DNA of 64,000 nt from WJMT01 sp964624145 (GTDB taxonomy: Bacteria; Acidobacteriota; Aminicenantia; Aminicenantales; Aminicenantaceae), in the NCBI GenBank assembly GCA_964624145.1, contig CAZUXT010000007.1, forward strand, positions 55,904 through 119,903. The letters are read 5' to 3'. The notes beneath the pieces are model-generated. The model was not told where the DNA came from, searched no databases, and saw only the letters and a program-made list of their open reading frames with translations. How positions within the stretch are numbered: position 1 is the first letter of the stretch; every line of letters starts with the position of its first letter. The position numbers and the translations under genes are program-made. This document shows positions 51,550 to 61,069 of this stretch, piece after piece.

Positions 51550-53145
51550 ATGGAACATATCATCGGAATTGATCTAGGAACGACTTTTTCCTGTATTGCT
51601 GTTATGGAAGGTGCCCAACCCAGGGTCATTCCAAACCTGGAAGGCTTTACCACAACCCCTTCAGTTGTAAGCTTCACGACCACTGGCAAAATGCTGATAG
51701 GAAATACAGCATTAAGACAGGCCATTACGAATCCTGAAAACACCCTCTATGCCATAAAAAGGGTGATGGGAAAAAAATTCAAATCTGAAGAGATCGAAGA
51801 ATTCAAAAAAAGAATTCCCTATAAACTGACCGAAGCGGAAAATGGAGATGTTATGCTTGAAGTTCAGTCTAAGGTCATCAGTCCTCAGGAAGCATCATCT
51901 ATCATTCTCAGGTATTTAAAAAACTGTGCCCAGTCCTATTTGGGAGAAAAGGTAACAAAGGCAATCATAACAGTGCCGGCTCACTTCAATGACCACCAGC
52001 GCCAGGCTACAAAAGATGCTTCAAAGATAGCGGGCTTAGAAATTTTAAGAGTTATAAATGAACCCACATCAGCATGCCTTGCTCATGGATTGAACAGTAA
52101 AAAAAATTTAAAAGTAGCTGTTTACGATATGGGGGGAGGCACTTTTGATATATCCATATTGGAAATCGAAGATGGCGTATTCAATGTCCTCGCAACAAGC
52201 GGCAATACATTTCTCGGCGGTGAAGATTTTGATAACAGGATAGTGGATTGGATTAAAGACGATTTCAAGAAAAAAAACAATATTGATATTTCTGACAGGC
52301 TTGCCCTGCAGAGGATAAAGGAAGCTGCTGAAAACGCAAAAAGAGAGCTTTCTTTTTCAACTGAGAGTGAAATAAATCTTCCTTTTATCTTTTCCCATAA
52401 ATCAGGATCCTTGCATATTAAAAAGACGCTCACAAGGAGTCAACTGGAAAAAATGACAGAAGACCTTGTGAAAAAATCACTTCCTTATGTAGATGAAGCC
52501 CTGAACAGCAGTCATCTGAAGCCGGGAGATATTGATGAAGTCATACTCGTCGGCGGACAGACAAGAATGCCCCTGTTAAAGAGGATGATTACCGAATACT
52601 TTCAAAAACAACCCATAAAACATATCAATCCGGAGGAAATCGTGGCCATGGGAGCCGCCATCCAATCAGGGATACTCCAGAGGAAAATGTCTGATTTGAT
52701 ACTTCTTCTTGATGTCACCCCCCTTTCTTTGGGAATTGAGACTGAAAACAGAGGATACACAAAGATCATAGAGAAAAACACCACAATACCTACTAAAAAA
52801 ACCATGTCCTTTACCACAGTAGAGGACAACCAGAGGAGAGTGAAAATTCATGTCCTGCAGGGAGAAAATGAAAACTCGGAAGACAATGTATCCCTTGCTG
52901 TTTTCAATTTGGTCGGTATTGGTTTAGCTCCGGCCGGAATTCCTCAAATAGATGTGACATTTGAAATAAACTCAGATGGTCTGGTCCAGGTATCTGCAAA
53001 AGATATGAGTACCGGAAGAGAACAGAGAATCGAGGTTAAACCATCCTCCGGACTCTCTGCTGAACAATTAAATAAAATCATAAAAAGAACAAAAAAAGAA
53101 CAGGACAGAGATAGTGCAGAGGAAATGGACAATGGCAAAGCGTGA
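51550..53145 (+). CDS. DnaK2: Hsp70 lacking the C-terminal lid
   Basis: A 531-residue Hsp70. The ATPase domain is complete (IGIDLGTTFSCIAVMEG, VPAHFNDHQRQATKDA, VYDMGGGTFDISILEI, VILVGGQTRMPLLKRM) and the beta substrate-binding domain is present (LLLDVTPLSLGIETEN to SAKDMSTGREQRIEVKPSSG). It stops about 30 residues later, after KIIKRTKKEQDRDSAEEMDN, so most of the helical lid and the acidic tail of the other DnaK (27879-29822) are missing. The next gene overlaps the end by 14 bases, leaving no hidden remainder. The ATG follows the grpE stop by two bases. Confidence 0.93.
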   Translation: MEHIIGIDLGTTFSCIAVMEGAQPRVIPNLEGFTTTPSVVSFTTTGKMLIGNTALRQAITNPENTLYAIKRVMGKKFKSEEIEEFKKRIPYKLTEAENGDVMLEVQSKVISPQEASSIILRYLKNCAQSYLGEKVTKAIITVPAHFNDHQRQATKDASKIAGLEILRVINEPTSACLAHGLNSKKNLKVAVYDMGGGTFDISILEIEDGVFNVLATSGNTFLGGEDFDNRIVDWIKDDFKKKNNIDISDRLALQRIKEAAENAKRELSFSTESEINLPFIFSHKSGSLHIKKTLTRSQLEKMTEDLVKKSLPYVDEALNSSHLKPGDIDEVILVGGQTRMPLLKRMITEYFQKQPIKHINPEEIVAMGAAIQSGILQRKMSDLILLLDVTPLSLGIETENRGYTKIIEKNTTIPTKKTMSFTTVEDNQRRVKIHVLQGENENSEDNVSLAVFNLVGIGLAPAGIPQIDVTFEINSDGLVQVSAKDMSTGREQRIEVKPSSGLSAEQLNKIIKRTKKEQDRDSAEEMDNGKA

Positions 53146-54262
53146 TTATTACGAAGTCTTGGAAGTCTCTAGATACTGCACCTGTGATGAAATTAAAAAA
53201 GCCTACAGAAAGAAAGCCATTCAATTCCATCCGGATAAAAATCCTGGGGATGCAGAGGCAGAAGAAAAATTCAAAGAAGCAGCCGAAGCTTACAGCATCT
53301 TGATGGACGAAGAAAAAAGAGACATTTATGACAGGTATGGACATCAAGGATTAAGAGGAGAGGGATTCAGCGGATTCTCGGGTTTCAACTCCTCCATCTT
53401 TCAGGGTTTTGAAGATATATTGGGCGATTTTTTCAACTTTGGCTTTGGAGATATTTTTAGTGGATCAAGAAAGGACAGAAGATATCCTGCCAGAGGAAGA
53501 GACCTTGTTGTAGAGGTAAAAATCAGCCTGGAAGAGGCAGCTTCAGGACTTAATAAAGAAATCCAAATCAGCAGGTCGGAAACATGCCCAACATGCAAGG
53601 GCTCTAAAATGAAACCAGGGACAAAAAAAAAGGATTGTCCTTACTGCCAGGGAAGAGGGAAGGTAAGATACCAGCAGGGATTTTTCTCTTTGATCCAAAC
53701 ATGTCACAAATGTGGAGGAACAGGTTCCATCATTACGGATCCGTGTGAACACTGCGGCGGTACAGGCAAAATAAAGAAAAAGAAAAAAGTAAACTTTAAA
53801 ATTCCCGCTGGTGTAGATGACGGAATGAAATTGAGAATTCACGGCGAAGGGGAAGTCGGAGATCAGGGAGCCTCCAGAGGCGACCTTTACATTCTGATAA
53901 GAGTCAAAAAACATAAGTTTTTCGAGAGGCAAGGCAGTGATTTGTTGTGTGAAATAAAAATATCCTTTCCCAAGGCAGCGCTTGGGGCTAAGGTCAAAAT
54001 ACCCACTTTTGAAGGAGATGAAATCATAGACATCCCGAGTGGGACCCAGCCTGGAAAAGTACTTAAACTAAAGGGAAAAGGCTTGCAGAACATAAACAAC
54101 CACCGCAAAGGAAATTTATATATAAAGGTCAATATAGAAACTCCTACGAATTTGAAGAAAAACCAAAGGGATATATTAAAAGAATTTGCAGAATCAACAG
54201 GTGAAAAACTTGATTCTGTAGAAAACAGTGTTGTGAATAAAATTAAAAATCTTTTTCATTAG
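53132..54262 (+). CDS. Chaperone protein DnaJ2
   Basis: A second DnaJ of 376 residues. The start at 53132 (MAKRDYYEVLEVSRYC) has AGAGGA upstream; six extra residues in the longer frame are not needed. J-domain with HPDKNPGDAEAE, Gly/Phe region (FSGFSGFNSSIFQGF), four zinc motifs (CPTCKGSK, CPYCQGRG, CHKCGGTG, CEHCGGTG) and C-terminal beta domains with GEGEVGDQGASRGDLY. One of the first zinc motifs ends GSK instead of GxG. Partner of the lidless DnaK. Confidence 0.95.
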   Translation: MAKRDYYEVLEVSRYCTCDEIKKAYRKKAIQFHPDKNPGDAEAEEKFKEAAEAYSILMDEEKRDIYDRYGHQGLRGEGFSGFSGFNSSIFQGFEDILGDFFNFGFGDIFSGSRKDRRYPARGRDLVVEVKISLEEAASGLNKEIQISRSETCPTCKGSKMKPGTKKKDCPYCQGRGKVRYQQGFFSLIQTCHKCGGTGSIITDPCEHCGGTGKIKKKKKVNFKIPAGVDDGMKLRIHGEGEVGDQGASRGDLYILIRVKKHKFFERQGSDLLCEIKISFPKAALGAKVKIPTFEGDEIIDIPSGTQPGKVLKLKGKGLQNINNHRKGNLYIKVNIETPTNLKKNQRDILKEFAESTGEKLDSVENSVVNKIKNLFH

Positions 54263-54269
54263 GCCAAGA

Positions 54270-55016
54270 TTGACTTCAGACCGCTTTTACATTCAAAAAA
54301 AACAGATCAAGTTCCCCAGCGCTGTGTTAACGGGAAGTGAACACCATCATCTCAGCAGAGTAGTTAGAAAAAAGAGGGGAGAGACAGTCTTCCTTTTTAC
54401 AGAAAAAGGCGAGAACTTCTTTGCCCGGATTGATAAAATAGAGGAATCAAAGACCTCGCTGACCATTTTAGAGACCGGATTGCAAAAAGAATCCGGCATG
54501 AGAATTATCCTGGCTCCTTCACTGGTAAAATCCAGAGCTATGGAGTTCATCCTGCAAAAATCCACAGAGTTGGGCGTGTCATGCTTTGTTCCAGTTGTTG
54601 CTGAAAGGTCTGTTGTGAAAATTTCTGACAAAATTGGGGGAAAAATAAAAAGATGGGACCGCATCATTCTTGCCGCTTCAAAGCAGTGCCGAAGGCCGGC
54701 TCCTCCCGTTATGGAAATGCCCCTTCCTTTAAAAAAATTCCTTGATATAAAAAAAGCCCATGTAAAAATATTTTTAGACGAAAAAGGAGGAGAATATTTG
54801 AAAGATTTTGTTTTTTCATCCCTTAAGGAAAATTCGAAAAAATTTCCTCAATCCGTGATTATACTTTTAGGTCCGGAAGGAGGCTGGACAGACAGAGAAA
54901 AACAGGATATAGTTCGACATGGATATAGAGCTGTCAGCCTTGGACCTAATATCCTGAGGGCTGAAACAGCCGCCATTTCGTGTGTGACTATCATCTCGCA
55001 CTTCTGGAATCCGTGA
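54270..55016 (+). CDS. rsmE: 16S rRNA (uracil1498-N3)-methyltransferase
   Basis: SPOUT-class methyltransferase for U1498 of 16S rRNA. N-terminal PUA-like domain with SEHHHLSRVVRKKRGE, then LAPSLVKSRAMEFILQKSTE and the knot segment IILLGPEGGWTDREKQD with SLGPNILRAETAAI. The 248-residue frame starts with TTG at 54270, seven bases after dnaJ2. No in-frame ATG is close, and the family starts around this residue. Downstream position after dnaJ is common in bacteria. Confidence 0.92.
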   Translation: MTSDRFYIQKKQIKFPSAVLTGSEHHHLSRVVRKKRGETVFLFTEKGENFFARIDKIEESKTSLTILETGLQKESGMRIILAPSLVKSRAMEFILQKSTELGVSCFVPVVAERSVVKISDKIGGKIKRWDRIILAASKQCRRPAPPVMEMPLPLKKFLDIKKAHVKIFLDEKGGEYLKDFVFSSLKENSKKFPQSVIILLGPEGGWTDREKQDIVRHGYRAVSLGPNILRAETAAISCVTIISHFWNP

Positions 55017-55076
55017 CATGATTAAGCATTGCATATGGATGAAAAGAAATGATAATAAAAACACTGCCACATATTT

Positions 55077-56033
55077 ATGGATAGTTCAGGTATGTTTATA
55101 CAAGGACAGAAAGTAGGAAAATACAAGATCATACGATCTCTCGGAAGCGGGGGTTTCGGGGCTGTGTTTTTAGCGGAAGACACCTGGCTTAATATTAGAG
55201 TGGCCATCAAGGTCCCTCACAAGCAGTCCGTTGAAATTTATAAGCTCCTGAAAGAGCCGAGGCTTCAGGCTGCCCTGAATCATCCCAATATAGTCCGAAT
55301 GATCTCAGCAGAGAAAGAAGGGAAGATATTTTACATGGTCATGGAGTACATAAGAGGGAAGACATTAGAAAAATTAATCGAAAAAGAAAAAATTATCAAA
55401 TACGAAAAAACAATAGATTACATCACACAAATCGCAGGAGCTGCTTCACACGCTCATAAGAACAAAATAATCCATAGAGATCTCAGGCCCTCAAACATTA
55501 TCATTTCTGAAGACGAAGACAAAGTCAAAATTACTGATTTCGGGACATCAGCCTGGTTGAATAAGCTTCCCTATGCCTCGACCCGGATAGGATCCCCTCC
55601 ATATATGGCACCAGAGCAGTTTTTGGGCAAGGCCACTTTTCAATCAGATATTTATTCCATAGGCTGTATTTTTTATGAAATGATTCTTGGGAGACCTCCC
55701 ATTTTTGATCCGGATCCCTTTAAGATACTTGAAAAAGCCAAACAAGGAAAAATCACTCCTCCCCGAATAAAAAACAGCCGGATTCCTAAAGAAATCGATA
55801 TGATTATCATGAAATGTCTTTCCTCTAAGATAGAAGACAGGTATCAAAGTGCTGAGGAGATTATTAAAGACCTGGAACAGTTTGAAGGAAAAGATGTGGA
55901 GAAATCAGAACTTTTGGATATTAGGAAAAGAATAGAGGCTCGAGAGAACAGAAAAGACTCTTTATGCTGGAATTGCCGGAGGCCTCTCCCTTACAAGTCA
56001 AAAAAGTGCCCGTACTGCGGAGAGGAAAATTGA
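55077..56033 (+). CDS. Serine/threonine protein kinase with C-terminal zinc ribbon
   Basis: A 318-residue Hanks-type kinase. The glycine loop LGSGGFGAVFLAED, VAIKV lysine, catalytic HRDLRPSNI, DFGTSAW, and APEQFLGKATFQSDIYSIG are visible. The catalytic-loop lysine of HRDLKPxN is arginine here (HRDLRPSN); the aspartate and asparagine are kept. There is no transmembrane segment or extracellular domain; instead the C-terminus ends in a four-cysteine zinc ribbon (CWNCRRPLPYKSKKCPYCGE). The start could also be the ATG at residue 5. Substrates unknown. Confidence 0.92.
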   Translation: MDSSGMFIQGQKVGKYKIIRSLGSGGFGAVFLAEDTWLNIRVAIKVPHKQSVEIYKLLKEPRLQAALNHPNIVRMISAEKEGKIFYMVMEYIRGKTLEKLIEKEKIIKYEKTIDYITQIAGAASHAHKNKIIHRDLRPSNIIISEDEDKVKITDFGTSAWLNKLPYASTRIGSPPYMAPEQFLGKATFQSDIYSIGCIFYEMILGRPPIFDPDPFKILEKAKQGKITPPRIKNSRIPKEIDMIIMKCLSSKIEDRYQSAEEIIKDLEQFEGKDVEKSELLDIRKRIEARENRKDSLCWNCRRPLPYKSKKCPYCGEEN

Positions 56034-56041
56034 CTTGAAAC

Positions 56042-56066
56042 AATAATTCGGATAGTATTATTTTTT
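56042..56066 (+). terminator. Weak AT-rich terminator-like hairpin after the kinase gene
   Basis: AATAAT (56042-56047) pairs with ATTATT (56057-56062), and a run of T follows. The stem has only A-T pairs, so the terminator is weak. Confidence 0.3.
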
Positions 56067-56165
56067 AACACAAAACCATAATATCAAATGATATGAATAA
56101 TTCCGTTGTATTTATATACCCCATAATCACAATAAATATAAATATTAATTTAAAGGGAGTTTCAA

Positions 56166-57089
56166 ATGAGTCCGTTTGATGAAAACAGTAAAATATGGAT
56201 GAACGGAGATATAATACCATGGAAAGATGCCACCATTCATATTGCTTCACATGTCATCCATTATGGAAGTTCACTCTTCGAAGGCTTGCGGTGCTATAAA
56301 ACTCCCAAAGGAACCGTTATATTTCGCCTGGAGGCCCATACAAAAAGACTTTATAACTCCTGCAAGATGTATCGAATCGAAATATCTTATCCCCAGGAGA
56401 AACTGAGCCAAGCCATCATAGACCTTATCAAATTAAATAAATATGAGGAATGCTATATAAGGCCTGTTGTGTTCCGGGGATACGGCACTCTGGGGGTCAA
56501 TCCGCTGTCAAATCCCATTGTCACTGCCATTCTGGTATGGAAATGGGGAAAATATCTCGGAGAAGAAGCTCTTACAAACGGAGTCGATGTCAGGATTTCT
56601 TCATGGAGAAGGATGGCACCGGACACCTTTCCCGCACTGGCAAAATCAGGAGCCAATTATATGAATTCTCAGCTCATAAAGATGGAAGCTGTGCTGGACG
56701 GATATGTGGAAGGAATCGCTCTCACAAGTGAAGGCCATATCAGCGAAGGAAGTGGAGAAAATCTGTTTTGCGTGATAGACGGAGTCCTTCACACGCCCCC
56801 TCTTTCTTCCTCTATACTTCCCGGGATAACAAGAGACTCAGTGATCCAACTCGCCAAAGAACAGGGAATCGAGGTAAAGGAAACGTCCATTCCCAGGGAG
56901 ATGCTTTATATTGCAGATGAAGTATTTTTTACAGGCTCTGCCGCAGAAATAACTCCAATCAGGACCATTGACAAAATAAAAATAGGAAGCGGGAAAATCG
57001 GACCTGTAACAAAAATCCTGCAGGATGAATTTTTTGCATATATAAATGGCGAAAGAGAAGATAGATATAACTGGCTGACTTATTTATAG
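56166..57089 (+). CDS. ilvE: Branched-chain amino acid aminotransferase
   Basis: Fold-type IV PLP transaminase, 307 residues, converting branched-chain 2-oxo acids to Val, Leu and Ile. HVIHYGSSLFEGLRCYKT, YIRPVVFRGYGTLGVNP, the PLP lysine in AKSGANYMNSQLIKMEA and LTSEGHISEGSGENLFCV with the GSAAEITPI segment near the C-terminus match IlvE. The start follows AAAGGGAG. It stands alone between the kinase and pilT. Confidence 0.94.
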   Translation: MSPFDENSKIWMNGDIIPWKDATIHIASHVIHYGSSLFEGLRCYKTPKGTVIFRLEAHTKRLYNSCKMYRIEISYPQEKLSQAIIDLIKLNKYEECYIRPVVFRGYGTLGVNPLSNPIVTAILVWKWGKYLGEEALTNGVDVRISSWRRMAPDTFPALAKSGANYMNSQLIKMEAVLDGYVEGIALTSEGHISEGSGENLFCVIDGVLHTPPLSSSILPGITRDSVIQLAKEQGIEVKETSIPREMLYIADEVFFTGSAAEITPIRTIDKIKIGSGKIGPVTKILQDEFFAYINGEREDRYNWLTYL

Positions 57090-57177
57090 AAATAAACGGA
57101 GTCTCACTATTAAAAAGAGAGGCTGATGTGTATAATAGAAGTAAAATTAATGGTAAAAAAAATATAAAGGGGGGAAT

Positions 57178-58350
57178 ATGGACATAGACGATCTTTTAAA
57201 ACTGGCCATTGAAAACGATGCTTCTGACCTTCACTTAAAATCAGGGAATTTTCCAATCATCCGGATCCATGGAAAACTGCATACAATGACTGACTATCCC
57301 AAATTGACTCCTGAATCAACCAGACAATTAGCCGAACAGATAACCAATGACTATCAAAAAGAAAGACTCAAGGAGGAACATGACCTGGACCTTGCCTACA
57401 GCCTTCCCGGATTCGGTCGATTCAGAGGAAGCATATACCAACAGCGGGGTTCTTACGGCATTGTTCTGAGGATCATTCCACTGGAAGTTTCGACCATAAA
57501 AGAGCTTAATCTGCCCAAGGTCATCGATGATATCTCTGAAGAAACCAGAGGTCTTGTTCTTGTTACAGGAACCACGGGGTCAGGAAAAACGACTACTTTG
57601 GCTTCCATGATCGATCACATCAATGAAAGAAGAAAAGAAAATATCATCACGATTGAGGATCCTATTGAATACCTGCATAGGGACAAAAAAAGCATGATAA
57701 GCCAGAGAGAAGTGGGAGTGGATGTTTCCTCTTTTTCAAGAGGCTTGAGAGCTTCTCTTAGAGAAGACCCGGATATCATTCTTGTCGGAGAGATGAGAGA
57801 CAGAGATACCATAGATACCGCACTTCTGGCTGCCGAAACCGGACATTTGGTTCTGAGCACACTTCATACCACTGACGCTCCAGAGACCATTAACCGTATC
57901 GTTTCGATTTTTCCGCCGTTCCAGCAGAGGCAGGTAAGGCTGCAGCTCGCAAGCATATTGAAAGCGGTGGTATCGATGCGGCTTATTCCAAAAAAAGACG
58001 GAAGCGGAAGGGTTCCTGCTGTGGAAATAATGATCAATACGCCTTATATCTCAGATTGCATCAACGACAGAGAAAAAACAGGTCTTATCAGAGACGCCAT
58101 TGCCACCGGAGTCTCCCAGTATAAAATGCAGAGCTTTGATCAATCCGTGTACTGGCTTTACACAGAAGGATTCATCTCTTACGAACAGGGTCTCAGGTAT
58201 TCTTCCAGCCCGGATAATTTCAAGTTAAGGGTGATGGGGATCCGTTCTTCTCAAGATGTAGCGATTGAAGACATGGAAAAAGAGATTTCCCAGAGAAATA
58301 AAGAAAAGGGAGAGGCCTATGATGAAGAAACAGAGGAGGAACAAGCATAA
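57178..58350 (+). CDS. pilT: Type IV pilus retraction ATPase PilT
   Basis: Hexameric secretion/retraction ATPase of 390 residues. N-terminal PAS-like domain with ASDLHLKSGNFPIIRIHG; Walker A GTTGSGKTTTLASMIDHI; Asp box EDPIEYLHRDKKSMISQREVG; Walker B LREDPDIILVGEMRD; His box TGHLVLSTLHTTDAPETINR; and an AIRNLIRE-like KTGLIRDAIATGVSQYKMQSFD. Implies twitching or DNA uptake pili in this organism, although no other pil genes are here. Ten bases separate it from alaS. Confidence 0.94.
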   Translation: MDIDDLLKLAIENDASDLHLKSGNFPIIRIHGKLHTMTDYPKLTPESTRQLAEQITNDYQKERLKEEHDLDLAYSLPGFGRFRGSIYQQRGSYGIVLRIIPLEVSTIKELNLPKVIDDISEETRGLVLVTGTTGSGKTTTLASMIDHINERRKENIITIEDPIEYLHRDKKSMISQREVGVDVSSFSRGLRASLREDPDIILVGEMRDRDTIDTALLAAETGHLVLSTLHTTDAPETINRIVSIFPPFQQRQVRLQLASILKAVVSMRLIPKKDGSGRVPAVEIMINTPYISDCINDREKTGLIRDAIATGVSQYKMQSFDQSVYWLYTEGFISYEQGLRYSSSPDNFKLRVMGIRSSQDVAIEDMEKEISQRNKEKGEAYDEETEEEQA

Positions 58351-58359
58351 AATCATTCA

Positions 58360-61002
58360 ATGAGATCACAACACATAAGAAAAAAATTTTTGGATTATTT
58401 TGCATCCAAAGGTCATAAAATTGTAAAAAGTTCTTCTCTTTTTCCCAAGGATGACCCGACACTTCTTTTCACGAATGCGGGTATGAATCAGTTCAAGAAT
58501 GTATTTTTAGGTCTTGAGAAAAGAACATATACAAGGGCTGCCTCGGTCCAAAAGTGTATGAGGGTTAGTGGGAAACACAATGACCTTGACCAAGTAGGCA
58601 AGACCAGCAAGCACCACACCTTTTTTGAAATGCTGGGCAACTTTTCTTTCGGTGATTATTTTAAAGAAGGAGCCATAGAATTCGCCTGGGAATTGATAAC
58701 AGAGGAATATGGGATCGATCCGGAAAGACTGTATGCGACCGTTTATAAAGACGATGATGATGCGTTCAGGATATGGAAAAAAAACATAGGGATTTCAGAT
58801 GAAAAATTGTTTTATATGGGAAAAGAGGAAAATTACTGGAGTATGGGCGATACAGGCCCCTGCGGTCCTTGCTCGGAAATACATTACCAGATAGCCAAAG
58901 ACCTTAACAAAAAAAAAGCGAAAGAATTGATCGAATCCGGGAGTGAGGATTTTATTGAATTATGGAACCTCGTTTTCATGCAGTATAACAGAGACGAAAC
59001 CGGAAGATTGAGTGACCTTCCGGCTCCTTCCATAGACACCGGTATGGGTCTTGAACGCATTGCCACTGTACTGCAGAAGAAGAAAGATAATTACGAAAAC
59101 GACCTTTTTTATCCGATCATTGAACATATCGTTTCAATTTCGGGTAAAGAGGGAGTTCATGAAATAACAAAAAATATATCAGTCAGGAAGATAGCTGACC
59201 ATATCCGGGCCATAGTTTTCCTTATTAATGACGGTATCATGCCTTCAAACGAAGGAAGAGGCTATGTGCTCAGAAGGCTCATAAGAAGAGCGTTTAGAGC
59301 CGGTGAGAAATTCGGATTCAAAGACCCCTTTCTCTTCAAACTCACCAGCGTTGTTTGTGATATTATGAAGGAATCCTATGCAGAGTTGATTTCCTCTGCT
59401 AATTACATCTCAAGAGTTTGTCAATCAGAGGAAAAACGTTTTATAAAGACTCTTTCCACCGGCATCAAAACATTTGACCTTTATGTCAGGGAACTCAAAA
59501 AGAAAAAGAGAAATACCATACCCGGTGATAAATTATTCAAACTGTATGACACATATGGATTTCCCTTAGATCTTTCCATCGAGCTTGCTGAAGATGAAGA
59601 TATGAAAATAGATGAACACGGTTTCACTCAAGAACTCAATAAACAGAGAGAAAAAGCAAGAAAATCCTGGAAGGGCGATATTGAGGACAAGAAAAGAAAA
59701 AAGTACGAAAAATTCAAGGATCTCCATGTCACATATAATGGCTATGAAAAAGAAAGCGCGGAGGATTCAAAAGTGCTTGCCATTATGAAACATGGTGCCG
59801 AAGCCAACAAGATAGAACAGGGTGAAGAAGGAGAAGTGTTCTTATCCGTCACTCCTTTTTATGCAGAAGCCGGAGGTCAGATCGGAGATACAGGGGTCAT
59901 AAAGAATCCTGATTTTTCTGCGGAAGTAAAATCCGCCTACTATCCGATACCTGACATCATATCTCATAAAATAAAAATGATTTCAGGAACCCTGAAGACC
60001 GGAGATAGCGTTGATGCCGAGGTTGACAAAAAAAGAAGAAAAGCGATAAGTAAAAATCATACGGCTACTCATCTTCTGCATGCCTCTCTCAGGAATATAG
60101 TTGGGTCTCATTTGAATCAGTCAGGATCACTCGTATCTTCGGAAAAACTCCGTTTTGACTTCACACATTATTCGCCTTTGAGCCCTTCAGAGATAAAAAG
60201 TGTGGAATCTCTGGTCAACGAAAAAATCCAGGACTGTATTCCCGTGAGAACAAAAGTCACTTCGCTGGAGAAGGGAATAAAAGAAGGAGCTGTCGCCATA
60301 TTCGAAGAAAAATACGGTGAAGAAGTCAGGGTCATAACCATAGGAGATTTCAGCAAGGAACTCTGCGGGGGTGTCCATGTGCGCAACACAGGAGAAATCG
60401 GTTTTTTTAAGGTTATTTCGGAAGGAAGTGTTGCTGCTGGCATGAGAAGGATAGAGGCTGTCACATCAGAATCCGCATTGGGATACGTTCAAAAAAATGA
60501 AAGCCTGTTAACAGAAATAGAAGAGTCTCTCAGTGCATCTCGGAATGAGCTTGCTGATCATATAGAAAAACTTCAGGAATCAATAAAACAAAAAGAAAAG
60601 GAATGCAAATCTCTCAGACAAAAGTTGATAAACCTAAAAAACAAACAAAAGGAAGAGAAAACGCATCAAATAAACGGAATTTCTGTCCTGACCAAAAAGA
60701 TTGAAGGGCTGAATGGTTCAGAGCTAAGGGATCTTGCGGATAATTTAAAACAAACATCCCATTCAGATGTGATTATACTGGCAACGGTATTCAATGACAA
60801 AGTCCTCTTAGTTGCGGTTGTGAATGAAAATCTGACGGATAGATTAAAGGCAAAAGAAATCATAGATGAAATAGCACCGGTAATAGGCGGCGGTGGAGGA
60901 GGCCGCCCTGATTTTGCTCAAGCTGGAGGGACCAAACCTGATAAGCTGGACCAGGCAGTCAAAAAGGGGCTCTCTTTTATTAAAGAACAACTGAAACACT
61001 AA
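58360..61002 (+). CDS. alaS: Alanyl-tRNA synthetase
   Basis: Class II synthetase, 880 residues, with the standard layout: catalytic domain with KHHTFFEMLGNFSFGDYFKE and GDTGPCGPCSEIHY, editing domain with HTATHLLHASLR (HxxxH) and CGGVHVRNTGEIGFFKV, then a coiled coil and C-terminal DHHA1 domain with IGGGGGGRPDFAQAGG. It begins after a GAGG-type ribosome binding site. A hairpin follows at 61001-61028. Confidence 0.97.
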   Translation: MRSQHIRKKFLDYFASKGHKIVKSSSLFPKDDPTLLFTNAGMNQFKNVFLGLEKRTYTRAASVQKCMRVSGKHNDLDQVGKTSKHHTFFEMLGNFSFGDYFKEGAIEFAWELITEEYGIDPERLYATVYKDDDDAFRIWKKNIGISDEKLFYMGKEENYWSMGDTGPCGPCSEIHYQIAKDLNKKKAKELIESGSEDFIELWNLVFMQYNRDETGRLSDLPAPSIDTGMGLERIATVLQKKKDNYENDLFYPIIEHIVSISGKEGVHEITKNISVRKIADHIRAIVFLINDGIMPSNEGRGYVLRRLIRRAFRAGEKFGFKDPFLFKLTSVVCDIMKESYAELISSANYISRVCQSEEKRFIKTLSTGIKTFDLYVRELKKKKRNTIPGDKLFKLYDTYGFPLDLSIELAEDEDMKIDEHGFTQELNKQREKARKSWKGDIEDKKRKKYEKFKDLHVTYNGYEKESAEDSKVLAIMKHGAEANKIEQGEEGEVFLSVTPFYAEAGGQIGDTGVIKNPDFSAEVKSAYYPIPDIISHKIKMISGTLKTGDSVDAEVDKKRRKAISKNHTATHLLHASLRNIVGSHLNQSGSLVSSEKLRFDFTHYSPLSPSEIKSVESLVNEKIQDCIPVRTKVTSLEKGIKEGAVAIFEEKYGEEVRVITIGDFSKELCGGVHVRNTGEIGFFKVISEGSVAAGMRRIEAVTSESALGYVQKNESLLTEIEESLSASRNELADHIEKLQESIKQKEKECKSLRQKLINLKNKQKEEKTHQINGISVLTKKIEGLNGSELRDLADNLKQTSHSDVIILATVFNDKVLLVAVVNENLTDRLKAKEIIDEIAPVIGGGGGGRPDFAQAGGTKPDKLDQAVKKGLSFIKEQLKH

Positions 61003-61028
61003 AATCACCCCTAAAGGGGATTGATTTT
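61001..61028 (+). terminator. Hairpin after alaS
   Basis: AAAATC-A-CCCC-TAAA-GGGG-ATT-GATTTT. CCCC/GGGG is the inner stem and AAAATC/GATTTT extends it, with small internal asymmetry. The T-tail is short, so read-through to the transglycosylase gene is possible. Confidence 0.5.
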
Positions 61029-61069
61029 ATGTGTATTTTATTATTATACTTAAAACAGGCTGGATGGGT

